Origin: Bacteroidales bacterium
GTDB lineage: Bacteria > Bacteroidota > Bacteroidia > Bacteroidales > UBA932
DNA: 64,000 nucleotides
Direction of reading: 5' to 3'
NCBI GenBank assembly: GCA_016282145.1
Contig: JAEEJZ010000045.1
Coordinates: forward strand, 1 to 64,000
Shown here one piece after another: positions 24,883 through 34,226 of this stretch. Numbering within the stretch: the stretch's first letter is position 1; the number at the start of each line of letters is the position of its first letter. The notes under the pieces are model-generated. The model saw only the letters and a program-made list of their open reading frames with translations, was not told the DNA's origin and did no database searches. A program made the translations under genes and the position numbers.

Positions 24883-27800
24883 ATGGCGGACTTCGTACAC
24901 CTTCACGTTCATACCCAATATTCCATCCTGGACGGCTTCTCGGCGATTCCCAAACTGTTCGACCGGGTGGAGGAACTGGGCATGAAGGCCGTGGCCATCA
25001 CGGACCACGGCAATATGTACGGCGTCAAGGAGTTCTTCAACTGTGCCAAGAAGCATCCTTCGGTCAAACCCATCCTGGGCTGCGAGGTCTATGTCACGCA
25101 GCACTACGACCACAGGCTCAAGGACAACGAGCACCGCAAGTACTATCACCTGATCCTGCTGGCCAAGAACGCCAAAGGCTACCGGAACCTGACGAAACTC
25201 GTCTCGGCCGGCCACACCGAAGGCTTCTACTACAAGCCGCGCGTCTCCCACGAACTGCTGGAGCAATACCACGAAGGCCTCATCTGCTGCTCCGCCTGCC
25301 TGGCGGGAGAAATCCCCAAGGACATCATGGCGGACGACCTGGAGGCTGCGCGCAAGGCCATCGCCTGGCACAAGAACCTCTTCGGGGACGACTACTACCT
25401 CGAGGTGCAGCTGCACAAGACCGAGGTGCCCGGCGCTACCGAAAAGATGTGGGAGGTCTATCACCAGCAATGCAAGGTGAACGAGCTGATCTTCGCGCTG
25501 GCCGCCGAAACGGGCACCAAGGTCATCGCCAGCAACGATGCGCACTTCATCCGCAAGGAGGACGGTCCGGCGCACGACCGGCTCATCTGCATCTCCACCA
25601 ATGAATATGTCGATGACCCCGACCGCCTGCGCTATACGCAGCAGGAATACATCAAGAGCGCCGATGAGATGGCCGCCCTTTTCCCGGAGCATCCGGAAGT
25701 GCTGGAGAACACCCTGGAAATCGCCGACAAGGTCGAAGCCTATTCCATCGACCGCGGCAACGTCCTCCCGAAATTCAACATCGACCCCCGGTTCCTGAAG
25801 GACATCGATACCTATCTGGAAAAATATAAGGAAATCATCGACGAGGGCCGCTGCGACAAGGACGGCAATCCCCGCGGCGAGGCCTTCTGCACTTCCGTCG
25901 CCTACCTGACTTACCTGACCTACCAGGGCGCGCACGAGCGCTACGGAGAGCATTTGAGCGAAGAACAGCGGGAGCGCATCGACTTCGAACTGAAGACCAT
26001 CTGCCGCATGGGCTTCCCGGACTACTTCCTCATCGTCCAGGACTATATCGCCGCCTCGCGCGCCGCCGGTTCGATGGTCGGACCCGGGCGCGGTTCGGCC
26101 GCCGGCTCCGTCGTCGCTTACTGCCTGAAGATCACCAACCTCGACCCGATCAAATATAACCTGCTGTTCGAGCGTTTCCTCAATCCGGACCGTATCAATA
26201 TGCCGGATATCGACGTGGACTTCGAGAACCTGCAGGTGGCGCACGAGTATGTGGAACGCACCTACGGGACCGACCACGTCTCGCGCGTGATTACCTTCGG
26301 TACGATGGCGGCCAAGAGCGCCATCAAGGATGTCGCCCGTATCAGCCACGTCAGCATAGAAGAATCCAACCGTCTCTCCAAGATGGTCCCGGACCGGCTG
26401 GCGGACGAGAACGGGAAGGACCTGAAAATCACGCTGGATAACTGTTTCAAGTATGTCGCGGCCTTCAAGAAGGAACTTTCAGAGGGAACGACACTGAACC
26501 GCGAGGTGCTGGAATACGCCCGCCAGCTCGAAGGCAGCATCCGCCAGGTGGGCATGCACGCCTGCGCCACCATCATCGGCCCGGGCAACCTTACGGACTA
26601 CATCCCCATCTGCCTTTCCAAGGACAAGGAGACCGGTGAGGATGTATGGACCTCGCAGTACGACGGCCACTACATCGAGGAGGCCGGGATGCTCAAAATG
26701 GACTTCCTCGGGCTGAACACCCTGTCCATCATCCACGCCTGCCTGAACTACATCAAGGAACTGCACGGCATCGATATCGACATCGAAGCCATCCCCATCG
26801 ACGACAAGGAGACCTATGAACTCTACGGGCGCGGCGACACGGTCTGCCTCTTCCAGTTTGAATCGGACGGCATGCGGTCCTGGCTGCAGCGCCTCCACCC
26901 GGAGCGCTTCGAGGATCTGATCGCTATGAACGCGCTCTACCGCCCGGGCCCCATGGACTACATCCCGGACTTCGTGGCGCGCAAACAGGGACAGCAGAAA
27001 ATCGAGTACGACCTCCCGGACATGGAGGAATACCTGAGCGAGACCTACGGCGTCACCGTCTATCAGGAACAGGTGATGTTGCTGTCGCGCAAACTGGCCG
27101 GCTTCACCAAGGGCGAGGCGGACACGCTCCGCAAGGCCATGGGAAAGAAGCAGAAGGCCGTGCTGGACTCCCTCAAAGGCAAGTTCATGGACGGGGGAAA
27201 GGCCAACGGCCATCCCCTCGACACCCTCGACAAGATCTGGAAAGACTGGGAGAAGTTCGCGCAATACGCCTTCAACAAGTCCCACTCCACCTGCTATGCC
27301 TGGGTCAGTTACCAGACCGGCTGGCTGAAGTGCCACTACCCCGCCGAATTCTTCGCCGCCAACCTCAGTTGTTCCGGCACCATCGAAGACATCAAGAAAA
27401 TCATCGGCAACGCCAAGGCGCACGGGATCCAGGTGCTGAGCCCCGATGTCAACGAATCCGCCCAGCACTTTGCCCCGGTCGGGGCGAAGAAGGGTCGCGC
27501 GGAAAAGGTGCGTTTCGGCCTGGGCGGCATCAAGGGCTTCGGTCAGAACATCGTGGACCAGATTATCCGCGAGCGGAAGGAAAACGGGCCCTTCGCAGAC
27601 CTGTACGACTTCTGCGAGCGGCTCTCCGGCGCCCTGAACCGCAAAGCGCTCGAGGCGCTCATCTATGCCGGCGCGCTGGATTCTTTCGGCTTCAGCCGCG
27701 GCCGCTATTTTACGCCCGGAAAGAGCGGGGAACTCTTCATCGACGAACTGACCCGCTACATCGAACTCTGGCGCAACGACAACCTGGATTCCTCCGCATC

Positions 27801-28554
27801 GCTGTTCGGCGCCATCGAAGAACTGAAGCCCGTGCGGCCCGAAGTGCCCGAACTGATCAGCGAAGAAGATACCCTCCAGTTCCTGCAAAAGGAAAAGGAA
27901 TATGTGGGAATGTACCTCTCCACGCACCCGCTGGATGCCCATTCCTTTGAAATCAGGTATTTTACCACCCTGGCGCTCAAAGACATGGACGAGGCCGTCG
28001 CCCGCTGCCAGGAAGAGAACAAGGGGCGGAAAGTACGCATCGCCGGCATCATCACGGACGTGAAGATGATCACCTCGCGCCGCGGCAAGCAGGGCTGCGC
28101 CGTTACGCTCGAAGATTATACGGGGACCTACGAACTGTCCCTCTGGGACAAGGACTTTACCACCTACGTTCCGCTGCTGAAACTACATGCGCAGGTCTTT
28201 ATCTGCGGAGAAATCAAGAACCGGAACAGTTTCCGCAAGGATGAAGCCTTGCCCCCGGAGTATAACTTCCGCATCAACGAGGTACATCTGCTCGGCGATA
28301 TCGCGGCAAAATACCTCAGCGGCCTGCTGTTGACCCTGGAGAAAAAGCAGATTACCCCGGCGTTCCGCAAGTCGCTTACCGCGCTGCTGAAGCGCTTCAA
28401 AGGGGAAACCCCGCTCTATCTGACCCTGATTGACGAGGAAAACCGCTACCGGATTCCTTTCCTTTCCAAGAAATTCCGCATCGCGGTTTCCGAGGAGGCG
28501 CTGGACGGTCTCGCCACCGCCGGCATCCCCTGCGAAGTCTTGATTAAAGAGTGA
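24883..28554 (+). CDS. dnaE: DNA polymerase III subunit alpha
   Basis: Replicative polymerase of the DnaE1 type, 1223 residues. The PHP domain begins at the N-terminus (HVHTQYSILDG, ITDHGNMYG). The C-family palm includes GPGRGSAAGS and PDIDVDFE (about residues 440-447). LYRPGPMDYIPDFVARKQGQ and AYAFNKSHSTCYAWVSYQTGWLKCHYPAEF are typical, followed by the HhH region. A C-terminal OB fold spans about VRIAGIITDVKMITSRRGKQ...YTGTYELSLWD. It stands between the secDF terminator and the convergent ThiL-like gene, whose stop abuts its own. Confidence 0.98.
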   Translation: MADFVHLHVHTQYSILDGFSAIPKLFDRVEELGMKAVAITDHGNMYGVKEFFNCAKKHPSVKPILGCEVYVTQHYDHRLKDNEHRKYYHLILLAKNAKGYRNLTKLVSAGHTEGFYYKPRVSHELLEQYHEGLICCSACLAGEIPKDIMADDLEAARKAIAWHKNLFGDDYYLEVQLHKTEVPGATEKMWEVYHQQCKVNELIFALAAETGTKVIASNDAHFIRKEDGPAHDRLICISTNEYVDDPDRLRYTQQEYIKSADEMAALFPEHPEVLENTLEIADKVEAYSIDRGNVLPKFNIDPRFLKDIDTYLEKYKEIIDEGRCDKDGNPRGEAFCTSVAYLTYLTYQGAHERYGEHLSEEQRERIDFELKTICRMGFPDYFLIVQDYIAASRAAGSMVGPGRGSAAGSVVAYCLKITNLDPIKYNLLFERFLNPDRINMPDIDVDFENLQVAHEYVERTYGTDHVSRVITFGTMAAKSAIKDVARISHVSIEESNRLSKMVPDRLADENGKDLKITLDNCFKYVAAFKKELSEGTTLNREVLEYARQLEGSIRQVGMHACATIIGPGNLTDYIPICLSKDKETGEDVWTSQYDGHYIEEAGMLKMDFLGLNTLSIIHACLNYIKELHGIDIDIEAIPIDDKETYELYGRGDTVCLFQFESDGMRSWLQRLHPERFEDLIAMNALYRPGPMDYIPDFVARKQGQQKIEYDLPDMEEYLSETYGVTVYQEQVMLLSRKLAGFTKGEADTLRKAMGKKQKAVLDSLKGKFMDGGKANGHPLDTLDKIWKDWEKFAQYAFNKSHSTCYAWVSYQTGWLKCHYPAEFFAANLSCSGTIEDIKKIIGNAKAHGIQVLSPDVNESAQHFAPVGAKKGRAEKVRFGLGGIKGFGQNIVDQIIRERKENGPFADLYDFCERLSGALNRKALEALIYAGALDSFGFSRGRYFTPGKSGELFIDELTRYIELWRNDNLDSSASLFGAIEELKPVRPEVPELISEEDTLQFLQKEKEYVGMYLSTHPLDAHSFEIRYFTTLALKDMDEAVARCQEENKGRKVRIAGIITDVKMITSRRGKQGCAVTLEDYTGTYELSLWDKDFTTYVPLLKLHAQVFICGEIKNRNSFRKDEALPPEYNFRINEVHLLGDIAAKYLSGLLLTLEKKQITPAFRKSLTALLKRFKGETPLYLTLIDEENRYRIPFLSKKFRIAVSEEALDGLATAGIPCEVLIKE

Positions 28555-29550
28555 TTACGGCGTCGTGACGGGCAGTTCCACGCCGGTGGGCTCCACCAGG
28601 ACGCAGCCGGCTTCCGGAAGCGCCAGGTGGCCGATAATGTCGAAGGTCTGAAAATCCCGACGGAATTTTTCCAGTTTCAGGATGGGCACGGTGAACAGCA
28701 CGCGGAAATCCTCCCCACCGTTCATCGCAGCGCTCACCGGATCGGAATCAATGCTTTTCCCGAGGTCGAAGGAACCTCCCTCGAAGGGAATCTTGTCCGC
28801 ATAGACCTTTACGCCGAGCCCCGTGATCCGGGACAGCGTCTGCATCGCCGCAGCGAGGCCCTTGTCCACCAGGCAGCCCGCCGAGGGATAGATTTCCGAC
28901 GAAGCGAGCAAGGCCGGCAGTTCCGGCTGCAACTCGGGCTTCAGGTAAGCCCCGACGAGCATCTTGTAGCGTTCCATCTCCTCGCTGCCCTGGGCGGAAC
29001 CCGCCTCGAAACGGGTTTTCTCGCGTTCCAGGACCTGCAGGCCCAGGTAAGCCGCACCGAGGCTGCCGCTCACGCAAAGCAGATCCTTGCTCTGCGGCTT
29101 GGGGCGGCGGGAAGCGTCGAGCGCCGGCAGCGTTCCCGTGGCGGCTGCCGCGATGAGGAAGCCGTTGCGCGAGGGCTGCAATTTCAGCTCGAGGCTTTCG
29201 TAGTGATACTGACGGGCCGCGCTGACCACTCCGCTCCAGAACTCCTGCACCTGAGCAAAATCCAGTTTCGCGGAAATTCCGAGGTTCAGGCTCAGGCTCC
29301 GGGGCCGCGCGAGGCGGGCATACAGCGCAGCCGTGACCGCGACGACAGCCTTATAGCCCAAATGCTTGAGCGGGAAATAAACCAGGTCGAAATCGATGCC
29401 TTCGCTCAGCAGCCGTGAGGCGCTGACCACCTGGTCCTTGCCGGCTGCGGCAAAGACCTGCGCATCGGCGCCACGCGTAAAGCCCGAACCCTCAAAAAGC
29501 AGGTTCAGGGCCTCTTCACGACCAATCTGGGCGAATGTCCTTTCCTCCAT
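28555..29550 (-). CDS. ThiL/AIR synthase-related protein with a degenerate active site
   Basis: The sequence clearly follows thiamine-monophosphate kinase: FDLVYFPLKHLGYKAVV, then DLLCVSGSLGAAYLGLQVLEREK, then NGGEDFRVLFTVP near the C-terminus, and the length (331) is right. However, the acidic residues that bind Mg-ATP are largely gone. Where ThiL has GDDAAV this protein has GADAQV; where it has NxSDIxAMG it has VAVTAALYAR; where it has GGDT it has LKLQPS; where it has DxSDGL it has CLVDKGL. It therefore may not be a kinase, and I give no gene symbol. Its ATG overlaps the glyS stop by one base, so both share a transcript. Confidence 0.75.
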   Translation of the reverse strand: MEERTFAQIGREEALNLLFEGSGFTRGADAQVFAAAGKDQVVSASRLLSEGIDFDLVYFPLKHLGYKAVVAVTAALYARLARPRSLSLNLGISAKLDFAQVQEFWSGVVSAARQYHYESLELKLQPSRNGFLIAAAATGTLPALDASRRPKPQSKDLLCVSGSLGAAYLGLQVLEREKTRFEAGSAQGSEEMERYKMLVGAYLKPELQPELPALLASSEIYPSAGCLVDKGLAAAMQTLSRITGLGVKVYADKIPFEGGSFDLGKSIDSDPVSAAMNGGEDFRVLFTVPILKLEKFRRDFQTFDIIGHLALPEAGCVLVEPTGVELPVTTP

Positions 29551-31088
29551 TAAAGATTGCGGAGGAGGTTGTTCATATTCACCTTCGCGTCAATCATCGC
29601 CTTGAGATTGTCGATGCTGACCCGCTCCTGGGCCATCGTATCGCGGTCGCGGACGGTCACGCAGCGGTCTTCGAGCGACTGGTGGTCGACGGTGATGCAG
29701 AAAGGGGTGCCGATGGCATCCTGGCGACGATAGCGCTTGCCGATGGAGTCTTTCTCCTCGTACTGGCAGTTCATATCGTATTTCAGCAGGTCCATCACCT
29801 CCTGGGCCATTTCCGGCAGACCGTCCTTCTTGACGAGCGGCAGGACCGCCGCCTTCACCGGAGCAAGCGGCGCAGGGATCGAAAGCACCGTGCGCGTCTC
29901 GCCGTTCTCCAGTTGCTCTTCCTTGTAGGAATGGCTCAGCACGGCAAGCACCATACGGTCCACGCCGATACTGGTTTCGATGACATAGGGCGTGTAGGCG
30001 CGGTTCTCTTCGGGATCGAAGTACTCGATCTTCTTGCCGCTGAACTTCTGGTGGTTGCCCAGGTCGAAGTCCGTACGGCTGTGAATACCCTCGAGTTCCT
30101 TGAAGCCGAAGGGGAAATTGAATTCGATATCGGTGGCCGCATTGGCGTAGTGGGCCAGTTTCTCGTGATCGTGGAAACGGTAGTTCTCCGCACCCATGCC
30201 GATGTTCACGTGCCACTTCATGCGGGTTTCCTTCCACTTGGCGAACCAGTCGAGTTCCGTGCCCGGCTTGATGAAGAACTGCATCTCCATCTGCTCGAAC
30301 TCGCGCATACGGAAGATGAACTGGCGGGCCACGATTTCATTGCGGAAGGCCTTGCCGATCTGGGCGATGCCGAAAGGAATCTTCATACGTCCGGTCTTCT
30401 GCACGTTCAGGTAGTTCACGAAGATGCCCTGGGCGGTCTCCGGACGCAGATAAATGGTATTCGCGCCTTCCGAGGTGCTGCCCATAGAGGTGCTGAACAT
30501 CAGGTTGAACTGGCGCACTTCCGTCCAGTTGCAGGTGCCGCTGATGGGGCAGACGATGCCGCAGTCGATGATGATCTGGCGGTACTCGGCGAAATCGTTC
30601 GCCTTCTCCGCCTTCACATAGCGGTCGTGCACCTCGTTCCACTTGGCCTGCTCGCGCAGGACGTTGGGGTTCGTTGCGCGGAACTGCGCCTCGTCGAAGG
30701 CTTCGCCGAACTTCTTGCGGCCCTTCTCCACCTCCTTGTTCATCTTCTCCTCGATCTTGCCGAGGTAATCCTCGATGAGAACATCGGCGCGGTAGCGCTT
30801 CTTGGAGTCCTTGTTGTCGATGAGCGGATCGTTGAAAGCGCCCACGTGGCCGGAAGCCTCCCAGATGCGGGGATGCATGAAGATACAGGAATCGATGCCG
30901 ACGATGTTCTCATGCAGCCGCGTCATCGCGTTCCACCAATATTGCTTGATGTTGTTCTTCAGTTCAGAACCCATCTGGCCATAGTCATAGACGGCGGCCA
31001 GACCATCATAAATCTCACTCGAAGGGAAAATAAAACCGTACTCTTTGCAGTGCGCAACCAGTACCTTGAAAAGTTCGTCCTGTGTCAT
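29550..31088 (-). CDS. glyS: Glycine--tRNA ligase (single-chain, homodimeric type)
   Basis: Class II synthetase charging tRNA-Gly, of the alpha2 (glyQS) kind. Recognisable parts: FPSSEIYDGLAAVYDYGQMGSELKNNIKQYWW at the N-terminus, the motif 2 region FRNEIVARQFIFRMREFEQMEMQFF, motif 3 ETSIGVDRMVLAVLSHSYKEE, and a C-terminal anticodon-binding domain (PAPLAPVKAAVLPLVKKDGL...). I chose ATG 31088 rather than an upstream TTG because the -7 box TAAATTTG (31095-31102) ends 6 nt before it. The ThiL-like gene follows with a 1-nt overlap. Confidence 0.96.
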   Translation of the reverse strand: MTQDELFKVLVAHCKEYGFIFPSSEIYDGLAAVYDYGQMGSELKNNIKQYWWNAMTRLHENIVGIDSCIFMHPRIWEASGHVGAFNDPLIDNKDSKKRYRADVLIEDYLGKIEEKMNKEVEKGRKKFGEAFDEAQFRATNPNVLREQAKWNEVHDRYVKAEKANDFAEYRQIIIDCGIVCPISGTCNWTEVRQFNLMFSTSMGSTSEGANTIYLRPETAQGIFVNYLNVQKTGRMKIPFGIAQIGKAFRNEIVARQFIFRMREFEQMEMQFFIKPGTELDWFAKWKETRMKWHVNIGMGAENYRFHDHEKLAHYANAATDIEFNFPFGFKELEGIHSRTDFDLGNHQKFSGKKIEYFDPEENRAYTPYVIETSIGVDRMVLAVLSHSYKEEQLENGETRTVLSIPAPLAPVKAAVLPLVKKDGLPEMAQEVMDLLKYDMNCQYEEKDSIGKRYRRQDAIGTPFCITVDHQSLEDRCVTVRDRDTMAQERVSIDNLKAMIDAKVNMNNLLRNL

Positions 31089-31094
31089 AGCCCG

Positions 31095-31102
31095 CAAATT
31101 TA
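31095..31102 (-). promoter_or_regulatory. -7 box for glyS
   Basis: Minus strand TAAATTTG, 6 nt before the ATG; near-leaderless start. Confidence 0.6.
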
Positions 31103-31115
31103 GCAAATTCTTATG

Positions 31116-31139
31116 AAAAAAGCCCGACCTTCATCGGGC
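31116..31139 (-). terminator. Intrinsic terminator of the repeat-rich secreted protein gene
   Basis: On the minus strand GCCCGA-TGAAGG-TCGGGC is followed by TTTTTT. It lies 26 nt after the stop of the gene at 31165 and upstream of glyS. Confidence 0.75.
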
Positions 31140-31164
31140 CGGGCTCGTATTCATCAAAAGTTTT

Positions 31165-31806
31165 TCATCCGTTCAGGTAACCGACGACCTCGAAGGCGGG
31201 CTTGCCGTAAGCATCGACGACCAGGTTGTAGAGCGTGTTGTAGACGCGGTAATACCGGATCCCGTTCATCGTTATGATATCGTAGTTTGCGGGGAGCTCG
31301 TAGACAATGGCGCCGACGGGCGGATCGCAGACGTAGTAGGCTCCGTTGATCAGGCGATAGAACAGATTGTCCCAGAAATAGTAGCACAGGCCGTTATAAT
31401 ACCGTCTGACCGCGTGGGACGGAAGGACCGTGACGTGATGGCGGTGAGGGACCGGGTGCGAAGGACGGTGAGACGGGCGGTGCGCCACAGGAGGGGGCGT
31501 AGGACGGTGAGACGGGCGGTGCGCCGCAGGAGGGGGCGTAGGACGGTGAGACGGGCGATAGCCGGGATCCGGCCGATGGGCCGTGCCGCCGTGCGAAGGG
31601 TTGCTGGTGATGGCGCCGTGGCCGCTGGGCTTGCCCGAAGGACGGGCGGCGTCTTTTCCGGGCTTCGCACTGCTGCCGGAAACCGTCGCGTGGTGTCCGG
31701 GACGGTTGCTGCCGCCGGGGTTGTGTCCGCTGCGGGACTGCGCATTGAGGACAGGGGCAGCGAGCATCGCTGCGATAGCAACAAGAAGGCGGATGTTCGT
31801 TTTCAT
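31165..31806 (-). CDS. Secreted DUF6515-like protein with His/Pro-rich tandem repeats
   Basis: Signal peptide (MKTNIRLLVAIAAMLAAPVLNAQ), then a low-complexity stretch of about 110 residues rich in His, Pro, Ser and Arg, including AHRPSHRPTPPP repeats, then a compact C-terminal domain from about residue 138 (YYNGLCYYFWDNLFYRLINGAYYVCDPPVGAIVYELPANY...). The last part resembles the small domain found in DUF6515-type exported proteins, with paired YY...VVAPPxGAxV...LP blocks. The DNA repeats a 39-bp unit about twice (31481-31560). Function unknown; the His-rich linker could bind metal. It is monocistronic, with a terminator downstream. Confidence 0.75.
   Translation of the reverse strand: MKTNIRLLVAIAAMLAAPVLNAQSRSGHNPGGSNRPGHHATVSGSSAKPGKDAARPSGKPSGHGAITSNPSHGGTAHRPDPGYRPSHRPTPPPAAHRPSHRPTPPPVAHRPSHRPSHPVPHRHHVTVLPSHAVRRYYNGLCYYFWDNLFYRLINGAYYVCDPPVGAIVYELPANYDIITMNGIRYYRVYNTLYNLVVDAYGKPAFEVVGYLNG
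31481..31560. repeat. 39-bp tandem repeat inside the His/Pro-rich protein gene
   Basis: Two near-perfect units containing GGAGGGGGCGTAGGACGGTG encode the repeated AHRPSHRPTPPP block; a partial third unit lies beside them. Slippage here would change linker length without breaking the frame (39 = 13 codons). Confidence 0.8.
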
Positions 31807-31877
31807 GACTTCAATGGTTTTAACGGTTCAACTTCACCCCCTTAATGGCAATAGCCGTGCCAATCGAAAAAATTCGC

Positions 31878-31885
31878 TAATTTTG
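31878..31885 (+). promoter_or_regulatory. -7 box for ybeY
   Basis: TAATTTTG, 8 nt before the ybeY ATG. Confidence 0.6.
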
Positions 31886-31893
31886 CACCCGCT

Positions 31894-32304
31894 ATGATTC
31901 GTTATTTTACGGAGGACACAAGGTTTCTTTTTAAAGGTAAACGGCTCACCAGTAACTGGTTAAAGAAAGTTGCAGGGCAGGAGGGCAAACGCATCGGCCA
32001 GATCAGCGTCATCTTCTGCTCCGACCCCTATCTGCTGGACATCAACCGCAAATACCTCGGGCACGACTACTATACGGACATCATCACCTTCGATTACTGC
32101 GAGGGGGATCTGCTGAACGGCGACCTGTTCATCAGCATCGACACCGTCCGCGACAACGCCGCTTTCTACGGCGCAAGCTTTGAAGAAGAACTTCACCGCG
32201 TCATCGTGCACGGCCTGCTGCACCTGATCGGCTACGACGACCACAGCGACGCCGACACCGCCGCCATGCGCGCCGCCGAAAACCGCGCTCTCGCCATTTT
32301 TTGA
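31894..32304 (+). CDS. ybeY: Endoribonuclease / rRNA maturation factor YbeY
   Basis: Metal-dependent RNase involved in 16S rRNA 3' maturation and ribosome quality control. The diagnostic zinc motif HxxxHxxxxxH is present as HGLLHLIGYDDH, preceded by DIITFDY and GDLFISIDTV. The length, 136 residues, is typical. The stop overlaps the mnmG promoter region: the mnmG -7 box begins one base after the TGA. Confidence 0.95.
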   Translation: MIRYFTEDTRFLFKGKRLTSNWLKKVAGQEGKRIGQISVIFCSDPYLLDINRKYLGHDYYTDIITFDYCEGDLLNGDLFISIDTVRDNAAFYGASFEEELHRVIVHGLLHLIGYDDHSDADTAAMRAAENRALAIF

Positions 32305-32312
32305 TATCTTTG
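32305..32312 (+). promoter_or_regulatory. -7 box for mnmG
   Basis: TATCTTTG starts one base after the ybeY stop, 21 nt before the proposed GTG start of mnmG. Confidence 0.6.
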
Positions 32313-32333
32313 CACGATATTTCAAGCGGAGCG

Positions 32334-34196
32334 GTGGAAAGGCAGTATGATATCATCGTCATCGGAGGCGGACACGCAGGGTGCGAGGCGGCCATGGCGG
32401 CAGCGGCCCTCGGTTCGTCCGTGCTGCTCGTTTCGATGGACCTGCGCGGATTTGCGCGGATGTCCTGCAATCCCGCCGTCGGGGGAATCGCTAAGGGGCA
32501 GATTGTCAGGGAGATAGACGCACTCGGAGGCTGGAGCGGCATCATTACCGACCGCTCGACGCTGCAATTCCGGATGCTCAACCGCTCCAAGGGTCCGGCG
32601 ATGTGGAGCCCGCGTGCCCAATGCGACAAGGAGGCCTTCTCGGCCCATTGGCGCAAGGTCCTTGAAAACCAGCCGAATCTCCATCTCTATGCCGATACGG
32701 CGACGGAATTCCTGTTCGAAGGCAAGCGCATCTGCGGTATCCGCACGCTTACCGGAGCGACCTTCCGGGCAAAGGCCGTCATCCTGACCGCCGGGACCTT
32801 CCTGGGCGGAAAACTTTTCATCGGACGGCACAGCTTCGAAGGCGGCCGTATCGGCGAGCAGGCTTCCTACGGCCTGACCGCGCAATTGGTCGCCCTGGGT
32901 ATCCGCAGCGCAAGGATGAAGACCGGCACGCCGCCGCGCATCGACATCCATTCGGTCGATACCGACGCGCTTGCCATCCAGGAAGGCGACGAGCAGCCGC
33001 AGAAATTCTCCTTCCTGCCGGAGCCTTCGGCCATCCAGCAGAGCGGAAAGCAGATGCACTGCTACATCCTGCATACGAACCCATCGGTACACGAGGCGCT
33101 GCGCAAGGGATTCGACCAATCTCCCCTCTTTACCGGGATGATCAAGGGAATCGGCCCGCGCTACTGCCCCAGCATCGAGGATAAACTGCGGGTCTTCCCG
33201 GAAAACGACGCCCACCAGCTCTTTCTGGAGCCCCAGGGCGCAAGCACGACGGAATACTATCTGCAGGGCTTCTCCTCCTCGCTTCCGCTGGACGTGCAAC
33301 TGGATGCACTGCACCGAATCAAAGGCCTGGAAAACGCCCGAATCTTCAAACCCGCCTACGCGGTGGAGTACGACTTCTTCGATCCCACCCAGCTGGACGC
33401 CAGCCTGAAACTGCGCGATCTGGAAGGGCTCTATCTGGCCGGACAGGTCAACGGCACCACGGGCTATGAAGAGGCGGCGGCACAAGGACTGATGGCCGGC
33501 ATCAACGCACACCTCAGCCTGCAGGAGAAAGAACCCTTCATCCTGAAACGTGATGAAGCCTACATCGGCGTACTGATCGACGACCTGATTACAAAGGGTG
33601 TGGACGAGCCCTACCGCATGTTCACATCGAGGGCGGAATACCGCATCCTGCTGCGCCAGGACAATGCCGACAAGCGCCTGACGGGCATTTCCCACAGGCT
33701 CGGACTGGCTTCTGAGGAACGCTATGCGCTGATGCAGCGCAAATACGAGGCAGCAGAAGAACTGGAGGCCTGGTGCGGCCGGACCAACCTGAGCGCGAAG
33801 GTGGCGAACGCATACCTGGAAAGCCGCGGTTCGGCACCCTTGACGGACTCCCGTAAAATCGCCGACCTGGCCACGCGGCCGGAGGTCAATCTCGCCGACC
33901 TGCTGAAAATTGTTCCACGTGGAACATCGGAAAATCCGGAGGTCGTCGAGTCCGTTGAAATCAACATCAAATACCGCGGTTACATCGACCGCGAGATCCA
34001 GCTGGCGCAGAAAGTATCCCGGCTGGAGAACCTGATTATTCCCGAAGGTTTCGATTTCGACAGCGTCAGCGGACTGACCATCGAGTGCCGCCAGAAACTC
34101 AAACGCTACCAGCCCCGCACCCTGGCACAGGCGTCCCGCATCTCCGGCGTCTCCCCGGCGGATATCGCCGTCCTGCTGGTCCGCTTCGGACGCTGA
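32334..34196 (+). CDS. mnmG: tRNA uridine-5-carboxymethylaminomethyl(34) synthesis enzyme MnmG
   Basis: FAD-dependent partner of MnmE that modifies wobble U34 of several tRNAs. It has the N-terminal dinucleotide fold YDIIVIGGGHAGCEAA, GTPPRID, the conserved CPSIEDKLRVFPENDAHQLFLEP block, and the MnmE/tRNA-binding C-terminus (YRGYIDREIQLAQK...GLTIECRQKLKRYQP). No ATG precedes the Rossmann fold; I propose GTG 32334 (M-ERQYDIIV), which sits 21 nt after the -7 box. The resulting 620 residues equal the usual family length. ruvA converges downstream. Confidence 0.96.
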   Translation: MERQYDIIVIGGGHAGCEAAMAAAALGSSVLLVSMDLRGFARMSCNPAVGGIAKGQIVREIDALGGWSGIITDRSTLQFRMLNRSKGPAMWSPRAQCDKEAFSAHWRKVLENQPNLHLYADTATEFLFEGKRICGIRTLTGATFRAKAVILTAGTFLGGKLFIGRHSFEGGRIGEQASYGLTAQLVALGIRSARMKTGTPPRIDIHSVDTDALAIQEGDEQPQKFSFLPEPSAIQQSGKQMHCYILHTNPSVHEALRKGFDQSPLFTGMIKGIGPRYCPSIEDKLRVFPENDAHQLFLEPQGASTTEYYLQGFSSSLPLDVQLDALHRIKGLENARIFKPAYAVEYDFFDPTQLDASLKLRDLEGLYLAGQVNGTTGYEEAAAQGLMAGINAHLSLQEKEPFILKRDEAYIGVLIDDLITKGVDEPYRMFTSRAEYRILLRQDNADKRLTGISHRLGLASEERYALMQRKYEAAEELEAWCGRTNLSAKVANAYLESRGSAPLTDSRKIADLATRPEVNLADLLKIVPRGTSENPEVVESVEINIKYRGYIDREIQLAQKVSRLENLIIPEGFDFDSVSGLTIECRQKLKRYQPRTLAQASRISGVSPADIAVLLVRFGR

Positions 34197-34226
34197 GAGC
34201 AGCTGGCTGCCCTCTAGCGACGGCTT

